This document shows positions 33,497 through 41,452 of a stretch of 64,000 nt of DNA, in pieces (position 1 is the first letter of the stretch; each line of letters begins with the position of its first letter). The stretch is from the NCBI GenBank assembly GCA_028284225.1, contig JANQSD010000022.1, forward strand, positions 62,001 through 126,000, read 5' to 3'. Below the pieces are notes generated by a model, which was not told where the DNA came from, searched no databases, and saw only the letters and a list, made by a program, of their open reading frames with translations. The position numbers were made by a program, and so were the translations under genes. Source of the stretch: Arenicellales bacterium (GTDB lineage Bacteria; Pseudomonadota; Gammaproteobacteria; Arenicellales; JAHEKD01).

Positions 33497-35011
33497 ATGC
33501 TTGAAATCATAGAACAAAATCAGTTGCTCACCTTTGCAGTTGTTTTTTGTGGCCTAGGGTACTTCTATTACACTCGGTTAGTCGGTGATCCACCCTTAGT
33601 GAGTCGATTTTCGATGGGTGTGCTGCTGGCTGATATTGTCGTTTTGCCGACTCTGGTTATCCTGTTGATACACATTGTCCAGTTGTTCTGGAAATTTCCA
33701 ATGTTTAACAACTTTAAGGTCAATCTTGAACTGGTGCAATCAGGTTTACTTTATTTGCTGACATTCTGGTTGATTGCCAGGGCCATTGACGTTGTTATTA
33801 TGCAGCGATATTTCCACGGCCGAACTGGCTACGATGCGCCGCATCTATTAAGAGGCCTGGTATATGTCATTACGCTGTTTTCTGGTTTGGCTTTATTCCT
33901 GTGGCAAATCGATTATCCATTGACGGGTTTTTTGGTTTCCACTGGTGTGATCGCCGGTGTGGTTGGGTTAGCCATGCAAAACACACTGGGGAATTTGTTT
34001 TCCGGTATCGCTTTTTCACTGGAAAGGCCTTTTAAAATCGGTGACTGGATTCAACTGCAAGATGGAACGGTAGGCCAAGTAGTAGAAATGACCTGGCGAG
34101 CAACCTGGTTTAAAACCTTTAACAATACTATTTTGACCATGCCCAACCTAGCGTTGGCATCGCAAGCGATTACGAATCTGGACAAACCCACAGCGCCCTA
34201 CAGTGTCTGGTATTCAATCAAGATTTCATCTGAAATCGATCCCAATTACGTCAAAACGTTATTAACCACAGCGGTTGGGCGTTGTCGCCATGTCATGCCC
34301 AAACCGGCACCATCGGTTAGGTTAAATAATGCGATAGAAAATCCTTATATTTATGCTGTTTGGGTCCATTTCCGTAGCTATCTGGCACACTTCAAAGGTC
34401 AGGAAGAACTATTTATGCAAATTCACCAGGCTTTAAATCAGGCCGGTATTCACGTTTCTGCCGATGTGCAAGAAATTAATTTAAGCCGCAAACGTGCACT
34501 GAATCCAATCAGCCTGAAGATCAGTGATACCGTGCGCTCACTGAGTATTTTTGCAGATTTGGATAATGAGGAAATTGAGCAGATTGCTAATGTCAGTGAA
34601 TACATGATTGTTGAAGCTGATACTGAGTTAATGCATGAAAAACAGCAGGTCAGTAAAGTTTATATTGTTTTAAATGGCGAGCTTGAATCCAGTGTTACTT
34701 TAGATAACGGTCGTAAGGTTATCGGTGAACAATTCACAGCAGGTGACAGCTTTGGCTGGTCGGCCATTGTTATAGAAGAAGTCGGTTTCATGACGGTCAA
34801 AGCCATATCAGATTCTTTAGTATTAGCCATCGGTAGTGAATGCTTGAAACCGATCTTGACTAAACATGAGTCGTTAATCCAGCAATTTACCGAGATCGTC
34901 ACCAATCGCATGCAGAACCTGGATCAGGCCCGATCTGCCGCCAATCGTGATCGTAAAATTCCAGTTACCCCAGCCGAGATTAAAAAACGAATTGAAAAAT
35001 TCCTGCGCTGA
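33497..35011 (+). CDS. MscS-type mechanosensitive channel with C-terminal cyclic-nucleotide-binding-like domain
   Basis: 504 residues. Several N-terminal helices lead to the pore helix and MscS core: GVIAGVVGLAMQNTLGNLFSGIAFSLERPFKIGDWIQL, then MPNLALASQAITN. From about residue 350 a cNMP/CRP-like domain follows: LSIFADLDNEEIEQIANVSEYM and VYIVLNGELESSVTLDN. At the phosphate-binding cassette it has GDSFGWSAIVI, lacking the Glu and Arg that bind cyclic nucleotide phosphate, so ligand binding is doubtful. Role: osmotic release channel with possible allosteric control. Monocistronic. Confidence 0.84.
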   Translation: MLEIIEQNQLLTFAVVFCGLGYFYYTRLVGDPPLVSRFSMGVLLADIVVLPTLVILLIHIVQLFWKFPMFNNFKVNLELVQSGLLYLLTFWLIARAIDVVIMQRYFHGRTGYDAPHLLRGLVYVITLFSGLALFLWQIDYPLTGFLVSTGVIAGVVGLAMQNTLGNLFSGIAFSLERPFKIGDWIQLQDGTVGQVVEMTWRATWFKTFNNTILTMPNLALASQAITNLDKPTAPYSVWYSIKISSEIDPNYVKTLLTTAVGRCRHVMPKPAPSVRLNNAIENPYIYAVWVHFRSYLAHFKGQEELFMQIHQALNQAGIHVSADVQEINLSRKRALNPISLKISDTVRSLSIFADLDNEEIEQIANVSEYMIVEADTELMHEKQQVSKVYIVLNGELESSVTLDNGRKVIGEQFTAGDSFGWSAIVIEEVGFMTVKAISDSLVLAIGSECLKPILTKHESLIQQFTEIVTNRMQNLDQARSAANRDRKIPVTPAEIKKRIEKFLR

Positions 35012-35044
35012 TTGCAACTCTCTCATCCCGTTCGGAAAACTATT

Positions 35045-36634
35045 TTAAACAAACCACCAGCGTTCGTGATTCTTAATACCGTCAAGTTGTGAGTTTGATG
35101 CAATTTTTTCTGGCGTACCGATTTTGTCGGTTGTGCACGAAATAAAGTTGGCAAAGGCCGGAATAACTGTAGGGCAATCATCGCGAACCAGCTGTTGCAT
35201 TTCGTGATACATTTCTGAACGCTTCGCTTCATCAAACTCCGCTCGTGCTTGTACAAGTAACTGATTAAAGCGCTCATTTGCCCAGGTTGTATCATTCCAC
35301 GGTGCATCGGCTGCGTAAGAGACTGACATCACCCAATCGACAGTTGGACGGCCGGCCAGGCTGCTGACATGCCAGGGTTTTTTCAATGGAACTTCTACCC
35401 AGTAACCGTCCTTGGGCAGTTTTTGCACATCGATATTTATACCCGCCGCAGTTGCAGACTCTTGATACAGTACTGCACCGTCAACGCCTCCGGAATAAAC
35501 ATCAGCAGCCACTAAGGGTACGGTAAGGTTTTCCATTCCTGCCTTCTTTAGATGAAATCGTGCCTTATCTGGATCATAGACACGTTGTTCAAGTGAGTCG
35601 GCAAAATAGCGTTGATTGCGGCCGACTGGATGGTCATTGCCTACGTAGCCATGCCCCAACAGAATCTTCTCCACCCATGCCTCACGGTCAATGGACAATT
35701 TCAATGCCATTTGCACATCAGGATTATCGAACGGCGCAATGGTCATCAGCATCGGATAGGGAAAGTGGCGCGTGCCGCCAACCTCGATGATGTTAACGTT
35801 AGGCAATCTTTCTAGAAGATGCAATGTTTTCAAGTCAGGATCTTCGATCACATCCACTTCACCGGTTTGCAGGGCACTGGTTCTGGCCATAACATCGGCT
35901 ATGTTAAGTGTTTCAACGGCATCGAAGTAAGGCTTGCCTTGTTTGAAGTAGTTCGGGTTCTTCTTTGTGAGCGCGCGTATTCCTGGCTCCCAGGCTTCGA
36001 GAATAAATGGTCCGGTACCGATACCTTCATCCCACTGTTCGCCGGTTGTTCCATCTGGCGCTATAACCAGGTGGTAATCCGACATCAAATAAGCAAAGTC
36101 AGCATTTCCATTTGAAAGTTCCACAATCACCTTTTGTTTACCGTCGGCCTTGATATCATTGATACCTTTCATGATCCCTGCAACAGCCGACTTGCTGTCC
36201 TCGCCTCGATGCTGGTTAAGTGAATGGATCACATCTGTAGCGTCCAGAGTCTTGCCGTTATGAAATTCAACCCCTTGGCGCAGGTTAAATACCCAGGTTT
36301 TGCCGTCGTCTGAGGCTTCCCAGGACTCAGCCAACTCACCAATAATGTTTCCTTCTGCATTGACTTCAATAAGGGTGTTACGAAGTTGTGAACTGACACT
36401 GATCGGGTGTGCAGCCTGTAATGTGGCGCCCTCCAGGGTGTCACTGGTTGCTCCACCTCGAAGCGCCTGGCGCAAGGTCCCTCCATGTTTGGGTGTTAAG
36501 GCATGAGCTGATTGAAGGCCCATTGTTGCATTGATGGCCCCTGCGGCACCCAGAGCCGCAGTGGTTTTTAAGAAGCTGCGGCGATCATATAGATTTGGTC
36601 CGGAAGATCTGATGTTGCGTTTTGAATTAGTCAC
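35045..36634 (-). CDS. Tat-exported family 5 ABC transporter substrate-binding protein
   Basis: 529 residues. The N-terminus has the twin-arginine motif DRRSFLK, a hydrophobic stretch and an AHA cleavage site, so a folded periplasmic protein is expected. Then HGGTLRQALRGG, DDGKTWVFNLRQGVEFHNGKTLDATDVIHSLNQH and IGTGPFILEAWEPG are signatures of the DppA/OppA-type family. It would bind peptides or another oligomeric nutrient. No permease or ATPase genes lie next to it, so the partners are elsewhere. It is divergent from a LysR gene that may regulate it. Confidence 0.85.
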   Translation of the reverse strand: MTNSKRNIRSSGPNLYDRRSFLKTTAALGAAGAINATMGLQSAHALTPKHGGTLRQALRGGATSDTLEGATLQAAHPISVSSQLRNTLIEVNAEGNIIGELAESWEASDDGKTWVFNLRQGVEFHNGKTLDATDVIHSLNQHRGEDSKSAVAGIMKGINDIKADGKQKVIVELSNGNADFAYLMSDYHLVIAPDGTTGEQWDEGIGTGPFILEAWEPGIRALTKKNPNYFKQGKPYFDAVETLNIADVMARTSALQTGEVDVIEDPDLKTLHLLERLPNVNIIEVGGTRHFPYPMLMTIAPFDNPDVQMALKLSIDREAWVEKILLGHGYVGNDHPVGRNQRYFADSLEQRVYDPDKARFHLKKAGMENLTVPLVAADVYSGGVDGAVLYQESATAAGINIDVQKLPKDGYWVEVPLKKPWHVSSLAGRPTVDWVMSVSYAADAPWNDTTWANERFNQLLVQARAEFDEAKRSEMYHEMQQLVRDDCPTVIPAFANFISCTTDKIGTPEKIASNSQLDGIKNHERWWFV

Positions 36635-36753
36635 GATTTACTCCTCTATGCTTAGCCTCGTTACCTTATGAACGAGTATTTGGCTTAAAAAGTATGGCAT
36701 AATTAGGATATAATTAAAAATACATAAAACTTATACTTTATGCATAAAAGTTA

Positions 36754-36773
36754 TAATATTGAATTCAATATTA
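36754..36773. promoter_or_regulatory. 20-bp perfect palindrome before the LysR gene
   Basis: The arms TAATATTGAA and TTCAATATTA are exact complements with no spacer, ending 10 bases before the TTG start of the LysR gene and next to its AAGGCGG. It lies in the divergent region with the substrate-binding protein gene. A LysR operator is a reasonable guess; the AT-rich arms could also be a chance or a transcriptional element. Confidence 0.45.
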
Positions 36774-36783
36774 AGGCGGTAAA

Positions 36784-37719
36784 TTGTTAAAATTTCGGCA
36801 AATTGAGGTATTTCAGCGTTTAATGGCCACAGGCACAACCACACGTGCGGCCAGGGAACTATCAATCTCACAACCTGCAGTCAGTCGCCATATTGCTGAA
36901 CTAGAAAGTCACCTCGGATTTAAGCTTTTTAATCGGATTAAGGGGCGATTAGAGCCGACCACATCTGCAGTTCAATTTGCAAATATTGTTGCGCAGAACT
37001 TTCTCGGCATGCAACGTATTGAACATGCCGCAGAAAATATTCGAAACAGTATTCCACAACCGATTGTTATTTCATGTTTGCCGGCACTTTCGACCTCAAT
37101 TTTGCCTAAAGTTGCCAGCATGATTGTGCAGACAAATCAGACCACGAGCTTGCAGATAAACACAGCAAACGTCTCGGAGATTATCCAGAAACTGCAAAGC
37201 CATGCCACGGATCTGGCGTTAACATTAACATTTCCGCCTATTTTAGGAATTGAAGTAGAGCCATTTTTCACCGTGGAACATGTTTGTGCAATCCCTGAAG
37301 GGCATGACCTGGCGCAAAAGCAAGTCATAACAGCCGCAGACTTCCAGGATCAACCAGTTATTGGCTGGAGCGAAGTGGGACCGCTTCGCTTTGACAAAGA
37401 AGCAACTATTTTTGACGACTATTTGTCACCACAAGATGTCAGAATCATCACTCAAACTTCTCACACCCGTTACGCCATGGTCGCTGCGGGTCTGGGCATC
37501 ACTATTGCCGAACCCTTCGCCTCCGGCCCCTGGTTAAACAATGGTATTGTGCTCAGGAAGTTTGAACCCAAACTGGATTTGACGTATGGCCTTTGTTATC
37601 CAACAGGTCGAATTCGCTCTGAAACCGTGGATGTGGTACGCAAGGCTATTGTCAGCACAATGCAGGATTGGCAATCAGACCACCCAAGTGTTTTTAGGGT
37701 AAATCTGCATCAAAATTAG
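36784..37719 (+). CDS. LysR-family transcriptional regulator
   Basis: 311 residues with an N-terminal winged helix-turn-helix (LKFRQIEVFQRLMATGTTTRAARELSISQPAVSRHIAELE) and a periplasmic-binding-protein-like effector domain (about 95-300). The start is a TTG at 36784, preceded by AAGGCGG. It is divergent from the Tat-exported substrate-binding protein and so may control its expression; the effector is unknown. Confidence 0.85.
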   Translation: MLKFRQIEVFQRLMATGTTTRAARELSISQPAVSRHIAELESHLGFKLFNRIKGRLEPTTSAVQFANIVAQNFLGMQRIEHAAENIRNSIPQPIVISCLPALSTSILPKVASMIVQTNQTTSLQINTANVSEIIQKLQSHATDLALTLTFPPILGIEVEPFFTVEHVCAIPEGHDLAQKQVITAADFQDQPVIGWSEVGPLRFDKEATIFDDYLSPQDVRIITQTSHTRYAMVAAGLGITIAEPFASGPWLNNGIVLRKFEPKLDLTYGLCYPTGRIRSETVDVVRKAIVSTMQDWQSDHPSVFRVNLHQN

Positions 37720-37733
37720 TATTGATGAAGTAA

Positions 37734-37970
37734 CTCTGCAGGTATTATCCAGCCACAGTTGAAAAAATACACTCTGTTGCCGGCGATACCTGTGTGATTC
37801 TTAAGGTAACAACCGAAAACGCTCAAGCACCGGAAAATTTCCTGTCGCAACTCTACCTATTACCGGGTGTACGTGGAACAAAGAGTTTCATCGCACTATC
37901 AACTTATCTTGATCGTCCTGTCCAGGCAGACATTACTGAAAACCGGCCTACCACCGGAATTAATGTTTAG
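37734..37970 (+). pseudogene. Remnant of an Lrp/AsnC regulator (C-terminal RAM domain only)
   Basis: Immediately after the LysR stop an open frame without a start encodes 78 residues: YYPATVEKIHSVAGDTC, then VILKVTTENAQAPENFLSQL and YLLPGVRGTKSFIALSTY. This is the ligand-binding RAM domain of Lrp/AsnC regulators; the helix-turn-helix half is absent and a TAA precedes it. The stop overlaps the end of the convergent DUF4442 gene. It is best read as a decayed gene fragment. Confidence 0.7.
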
Positions 37971-38446
37971 CGATATTTGGGTTTTTTGCGGATGTAGATG
38001 ACTTTATTAACTTTAGCGATCAATTGTTGTTGTTCATCAACGATTTCAACTGGCACATCATATAAAAATTTTTCTCCATTTTCGGTGTTGTGCTTAATCG
38101 TTTCCAGCATGTCATCGGTAAGTTGGTAGTTGGCATAAACAGTACCTTTGGCCGAGGCAATGTAATCAATGCTGGCTCTTTTATCCCAGACGAAATATTT
38201 ATTATCGAGATTGCGAATAATCATGATGGCATAAAATGCGTCGGTCATACTGTATAAACTGCCGCCGTACTGAGTGCCCATGTAATTACGGTTAAACCAG
38301 CGTAATTTCATGCGTACCTGAGCCTGCCTGAAATCGTCATCAATGCGAGTGACGGAAATACCCGCCCCCCAAAAAGGCGGCCACAAGTTCATGCCACGCC
38401 TGAGCCACTTAGCCTGGGTGACGATTTTCATCGGCACAAATTTCAT
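37967..38446 (-). CDS. DUF4442 hotdog thioesterase-like protein
   Basis: 159 residues: WLRRGMNLWPPFWGAGISVTRI, RMKLRWFNRNYMGTQYGGSLYSMTDAFYAIM and VWDKRASIDYIASAKGTVYA match the hotdog-fold DUF4442 family (PaaI/YiiD relatives) that probably cleaves acyl-CoA. Substrate unknown. Its 3' end overlaps the Lrp remnant by four bases, and it stands alone on the minus strand. Confidence 0.75.
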   Translation of the reverse strand: MKFVPMKIVTQAKWLRRGMNLWPPFWGAGISVTRIDDDFRQAQVRMKLRWFNRNYMGTQYGGSLYSMTDAFYAIMIIRNLDNKYFVWDKRASIDYIASAKGTVYANYQLTDDMLETIKHNTENGEKFLYDVPVEIVDEQQQLIAKVNKVIYIRKKPKYR

Positions 38447-38632
38447 TTTTTTAGCTGTATTTTAAAACGCGCAAATAATACCTCTATTAAGAGTAAAAAT
38501 CAGAGCCAATTTGTAGGACTCAAAAAAATTTACTAATTCGATGACATATCAATGCCACTTAAAATTTGAATCTGGTTGGACAAACTAATCCGATCGTTGT
38601 TTAATTCCGCTCAACAGATATTGGGTAGCTAA

Positions 38633-39436
38633 ATGAAAGTAATCTGGTTGAGTGACATGCATCTTAACGCTAACGGTGATTTAGTTTTTGGTTATGATGC
38701 GGCGAAGCGATTAGAACTGGCTGTGAATTACATCAAACACAATCATGCAGATGCCAGCTACTGTGTTTTGTCGGGAGATTTAGCTGATGATGGAGCTGCC
38801 GTCAGCTATCGATTAATCCGGGGCATGACCGCTGATTTACCCATGCCCATTTTGTCCATTCCAGGCAATCATGATGATCGGGATGTCATGAGGCAAGAGC
38901 TCTGGTTTCCGAATGCTATAGACGATACCTTTCTACAATATTCAATTGAGCAGCAAAATTGCCGATTAATCATGCTGGATACCCTGCATAATGGGCATGC
39001 TGAAGGTCTGCTTTGTGAAAGCCGGCTCAACTGGTTGACTGAACAGTTGTCCAATAACACAACTGTACCCACATTTGTATTTTGTCATCATCATCCGGCA
39101 CTTCTTAATCTACCTATGCAGGATAAAGAAAAATTGATAAACGGTGATGAATTTCTGGACGTTCTATCTAAGTTTGGCAACGTTAAGCATTTGTTTTTTG
39201 GTCATGTACATCGGCCCGTGAGCGGTAGTTTTGACAAGCTAGGGTTTACAGCTCTGCAATCAACCACATTGCAAGCGCCATTACCATATCCTGAGTGGAC
39301 TTGGGACAATTTTGTTCCGGCAAAAGAAGCTGCAGGCCTCGGTATTATTCATTTATCCGCAAGCAGTGTAGTTGTTCAGTATCATGCTTTTTGTCGCGCA
39401 GAGGACTATTATTTTGAAGCGAAGGTTGTCGCTTAA
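38633..39436 (+). CDS. Calcineurin-like metallophosphoesterase (CpdA-like)
   Basis: 267 residues with all metal motifs: SDMHLN, LSGDLADDG, PGNHDDRD, CHHHPALL and FGHVHRPV. The order and spacing match class III 3',5'-cyclic-AMP phosphodiesterases such as CpdA, though other phosphodiesters are possible. It probably acts in the cytosol. Upstream 38447-38632 is an untranslated gap. Followed 21 bases on by an EamA transporter gene. Confidence 0.8.
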   Translation: MKVIWLSDMHLNANGDLVFGYDAAKRLELAVNYIKHNHADASYCVLSGDLADDGAAVSYRLIRGMTADLPMPILSIPGNHDDRDVMRQELWFPNAIDDTFLQYSIEQQNCRLIMLDTLHNGHAEGLLCESRLNWLTEQLSNNTTVPTFVFCHHHPALLNLPMQDKEKLINGDEFLDVLSKFGNVKHLFFGHVHRPVSGSFDKLGFTALQSTTLQAPLPYPEWTWDNFVPAKEAAGLGIIHLSASSVVVQYHAFCRAEDYYFEAKVVA

Positions 39437-39457
39437 TTAAGCGGCAAGGGAAAGCGT

Positions 39458-40306
39458 ATGTCATTGTCGATTATTTTGCTGGTTCTATTAGCGGCATTCT
39501 TGCACGCAAGCTGGAACGCTATGGTCAAAACCAGCGGCGATCGTTTGATCGTTATGGCATGTATCATGACGGTGGCCGGGTTATGCTCAGCTGTTTTAAT
39601 TCCTTTTGTTGGTATTCCGGCCAAGGCGAGCTGGTTTTATTTATTCTTGTCGGTGGTGATTCATACTGCGTATTATTTTTCCTTGATTGGTGCTTACACA
39701 CATGGAGATTTGAGCCATGTGTATCCTTTGGCTCGAGGCGTGGCGCCTATCATGATTTTGCTGGGCGGTATTATTTTTGCCACAGAAATCCCGACTTTAA
39801 ATCAATGGTTGGGTGTGGTGATTGCCTCAGCAGGAATTATGAGTTTGGCATTTGAGAAAGGATTGCCATGGAGATCTAATGACAAACGGCCATTGTTTTA
39901 CGCGCTGTTAACCGGATTCTGGATAGCCAGTTATACGCTGACCGATGGCCTGGGAGTTCGGGCTTCAGAAAACCCCCTGGCTTATATTTGTTGGTTGTTC
40001 TTGCTCGAATGCTGGCCGTTGATGGTTTATACATTATATAAAAGAAAAGGTCAGGTTTTGCCGTATTTAAAATCTAATCTGGGCATTTGCTTAGGGGGTG
40101 GAGTAGCGTCTGCGGTGGCCTATGGGATAGTAATTTACGCGCTGGGCTTAGGGTTCATGGCAGGGGTGTCAGCACTAAGAGAAACCAGTGTAGTCATTGC
40201 AACATTAATAGGAATCCTTTTATTTAAAGAAGATAATGCTGTTCGAAGAATTTGTGCGGGAGTCATCGTTGCGGCAGGCGTGATATTAATGAATTATCCA
40301 TCCTAA
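39458..40306 (+). CDS. EamA (DMT superfamily) transporter
   Basis: 282 residues, ten helices. LHASWNAMVKTSGDRL begins the protein, THGDLSHVYPLARGVAPIMILLGGIIF closes repeat 1, and ALRETSVVIATLIGILLFKEDN closes repeat 2, placing it in the phosphonate-utilisation-associated/RarD-like EamA subgroup. Substrate unknown. Follows the phosphoesterase gene at 21 bases and its stop overlaps the convergent Pycsar-type gene by four bases. Confidence 0.82.
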   Translation: MSLSIILLVLLAAFLHASWNAMVKTSGDRLIVMACIMTVAGLCSAVLIPFVGIPAKASWFYLFLSVVIHTAYYFSLIGAYTHGDLSHVYPLARGVAPIMILLGGIIFATEIPTLNQWLGVVIASAGIMSLAFEKGLPWRSNDKRPLFYALLTGFWIASYTLTDGLGVRASENPLAYICWLFLLECWPLMVYTLYKRKGQVLPYLKSNLGICLGGGVASAVAYGIVIYALGLGFMAGVSALRETSVVIATLIGILLFKEDNAVRRICAGVIVAAGVILMNYPS

Positions 40307-40863
40307 GTGGACATTGAAACAATACCTAAAACTACAAACACCACCACACCACTGGCCGCCAACGCATAAGCATATTTCAAGAATTTATATTTACGTTTTA
40401 ATATCAATCCGGTTTGATAAATATCCCTGGCCATGTGTTGCCTGGCGGCAAGGTTGTTATCAATGTTTTCAATAATGTAATTGACGTACTCGTTTTCTTT
40501 GTGTTGGGTGAAATGGCCAAAGAATAGAGGGTTTTCGATGGTATCGATATGACCGGGACTGACTTTTTTTGCTGATTTGGGCATCATCACCAGCAGAGCA
40601 AAAAACAAGGCAAGCAACTCCGCCAACACAGAAAAAAACAGTATAGTGATCAGTGGTTGGCTTAGTGTTTTCAAAAATGTGGTATTGGTAAACAACAGAG
40701 TTAGAGTTACTGCCACGATACCAATAATGACATTTGCTTTTTGATCGGCTAATGAAATCAAACCTGCTTGATTGGAGTGAGTTGAGCGTAAAACATGAAT
40801 AACATCATTATCTGCTGCTATCGCACGTGCAACTTTGGCCTTGTCTTTTTCCAGGTCAGCCAT
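40303..40863 (-). CDS. Stand-alone Pycsar-effector-type membrane protein (DUF5706)
   Basis: 186 residues. GLISLADQKANVIIGIVAV opens the first helix pair; this LADxKANxxIGI signature is the hallmark of DUF5706/PycTM-type effectors. Then NPLFFGHFTQHKENEYVNYI, a helical stretch, ARDIYQTGLILKRKYKFLKYAYALA and a last membrane helix. In Pycsar immunity such proteins are opened by a cyclic pyrimidine nucleotide and damage the membrane. No cyclase is visible nearby. It overlaps the preceding methyltransferase gene by 8 bases and is the last gene after moeA. Confidence 0.8.
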   Translation of the reverse strand: MADLEKDKAKVARAIAADNDVIHVLRSTHSNQAGLISLADQKANVIIGIVAVTLTLLFTNTTFLKTLSQPLITILFFSVLAELLALFFALLVMMPKSAKKVSPGHIDTIENPLFFGHFTQHKENEYVNYIIENIDNNLAARQHMARDIYQTGLILKRKYKFLKYAYALAASGVVVFVVLGIVSMST

Positions 40864-41449
40864 TTTTAGCCTGACTTTTACGAACTAAAATCATCGATTC
40901 CTCATCCTCATTATTATTTAAATCATTGGTCGTTATTATCTCATTATCTTTAAAAGCGTTGATTAATTCCTGTTTATTTAATAGATAGTCTGGGTTGAAG
41001 TCGGGTTTGCTGTTTAAGTGGTTGATATTGAATGCCTTAAAAAATAATAAGCCACTGGGCTTGAGTGCTTGCAAGTAAGAGTTAAATGCGGTTCGATCAA
41101 GGTATCTGATAACAAAAACTGCGTCAAAGGTAGCGGCCGGTAAAGGCGTGTTGCTCAAGTCAGCCTGAACGGGGAATAGTTTTTTAGCAATCGGCTCAGA
41201 TGAACGATGTTGCTTTAAAAAATTAAGGCCCTCGGTGCTAAAATCCAGGCAAACTACATCAAGACCATAGTCAGCAATAAAAAAACTATTGCGACCGGTG
41301 CCGCAAGCAACATCAAGCGCTAAACCTGAGCTGGGGAAATGGTGAATAAGCTTGATCAGATCAGGGTCTGGGTTATAAGCCGCATGAGTATTGCCCTGGG
41401 CATATTTTTTGTCCCAATGGATTCGATGTGCGATCGTGTCTGTGTTCAA
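40856..41449 (-). CDS. Class I SAM-dependent methyltransferase (TehB-like)
   Basis: 197 residues. IHWDKKYAQGNTHAAYNPD starts the protein; LALDVACGTGRNSFFIADYG is motif I, VVCLDFSTEGL motif II, and FDAVFVIRYLDR motif IV. Such short enzymes include tellurite- and selenite-handling TehB relatives and thiopurine-type enzymes. The substrate is unknown. It starts three bases after the moeA stop and overlaps the Pycsar-type gene, so the three are co-transcribed. Confidence 0.8.
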   Translation of the reverse strand: MNTDTIAHRIHWDKKYAQGNTHAAYNPDPDLIKLIHHFPSSGLALDVACGTGRNSFFIADYGLDVVCLDFSTEGLNFLKQHRSSEPIAKKLFPVQADLSNTPLPAATFDAVFVIRYLDRTAFNSYLQALKPSGLLFFKAFNINHLNSKPDFNPDYLLNKQELINAFKDNEIITTNDLNNNEDEESMILVRKSQAKNG

Positions 41450-41452
41450 GAT

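Noticed and set aside
40303-40863. Complete Pycsar defence system
   Set aside because: The effector-type membrane protein is clear, but no uridylate or cytidylate cyclase gene is adjacent or elsewhere in the window, so only the effector domain is claimed.
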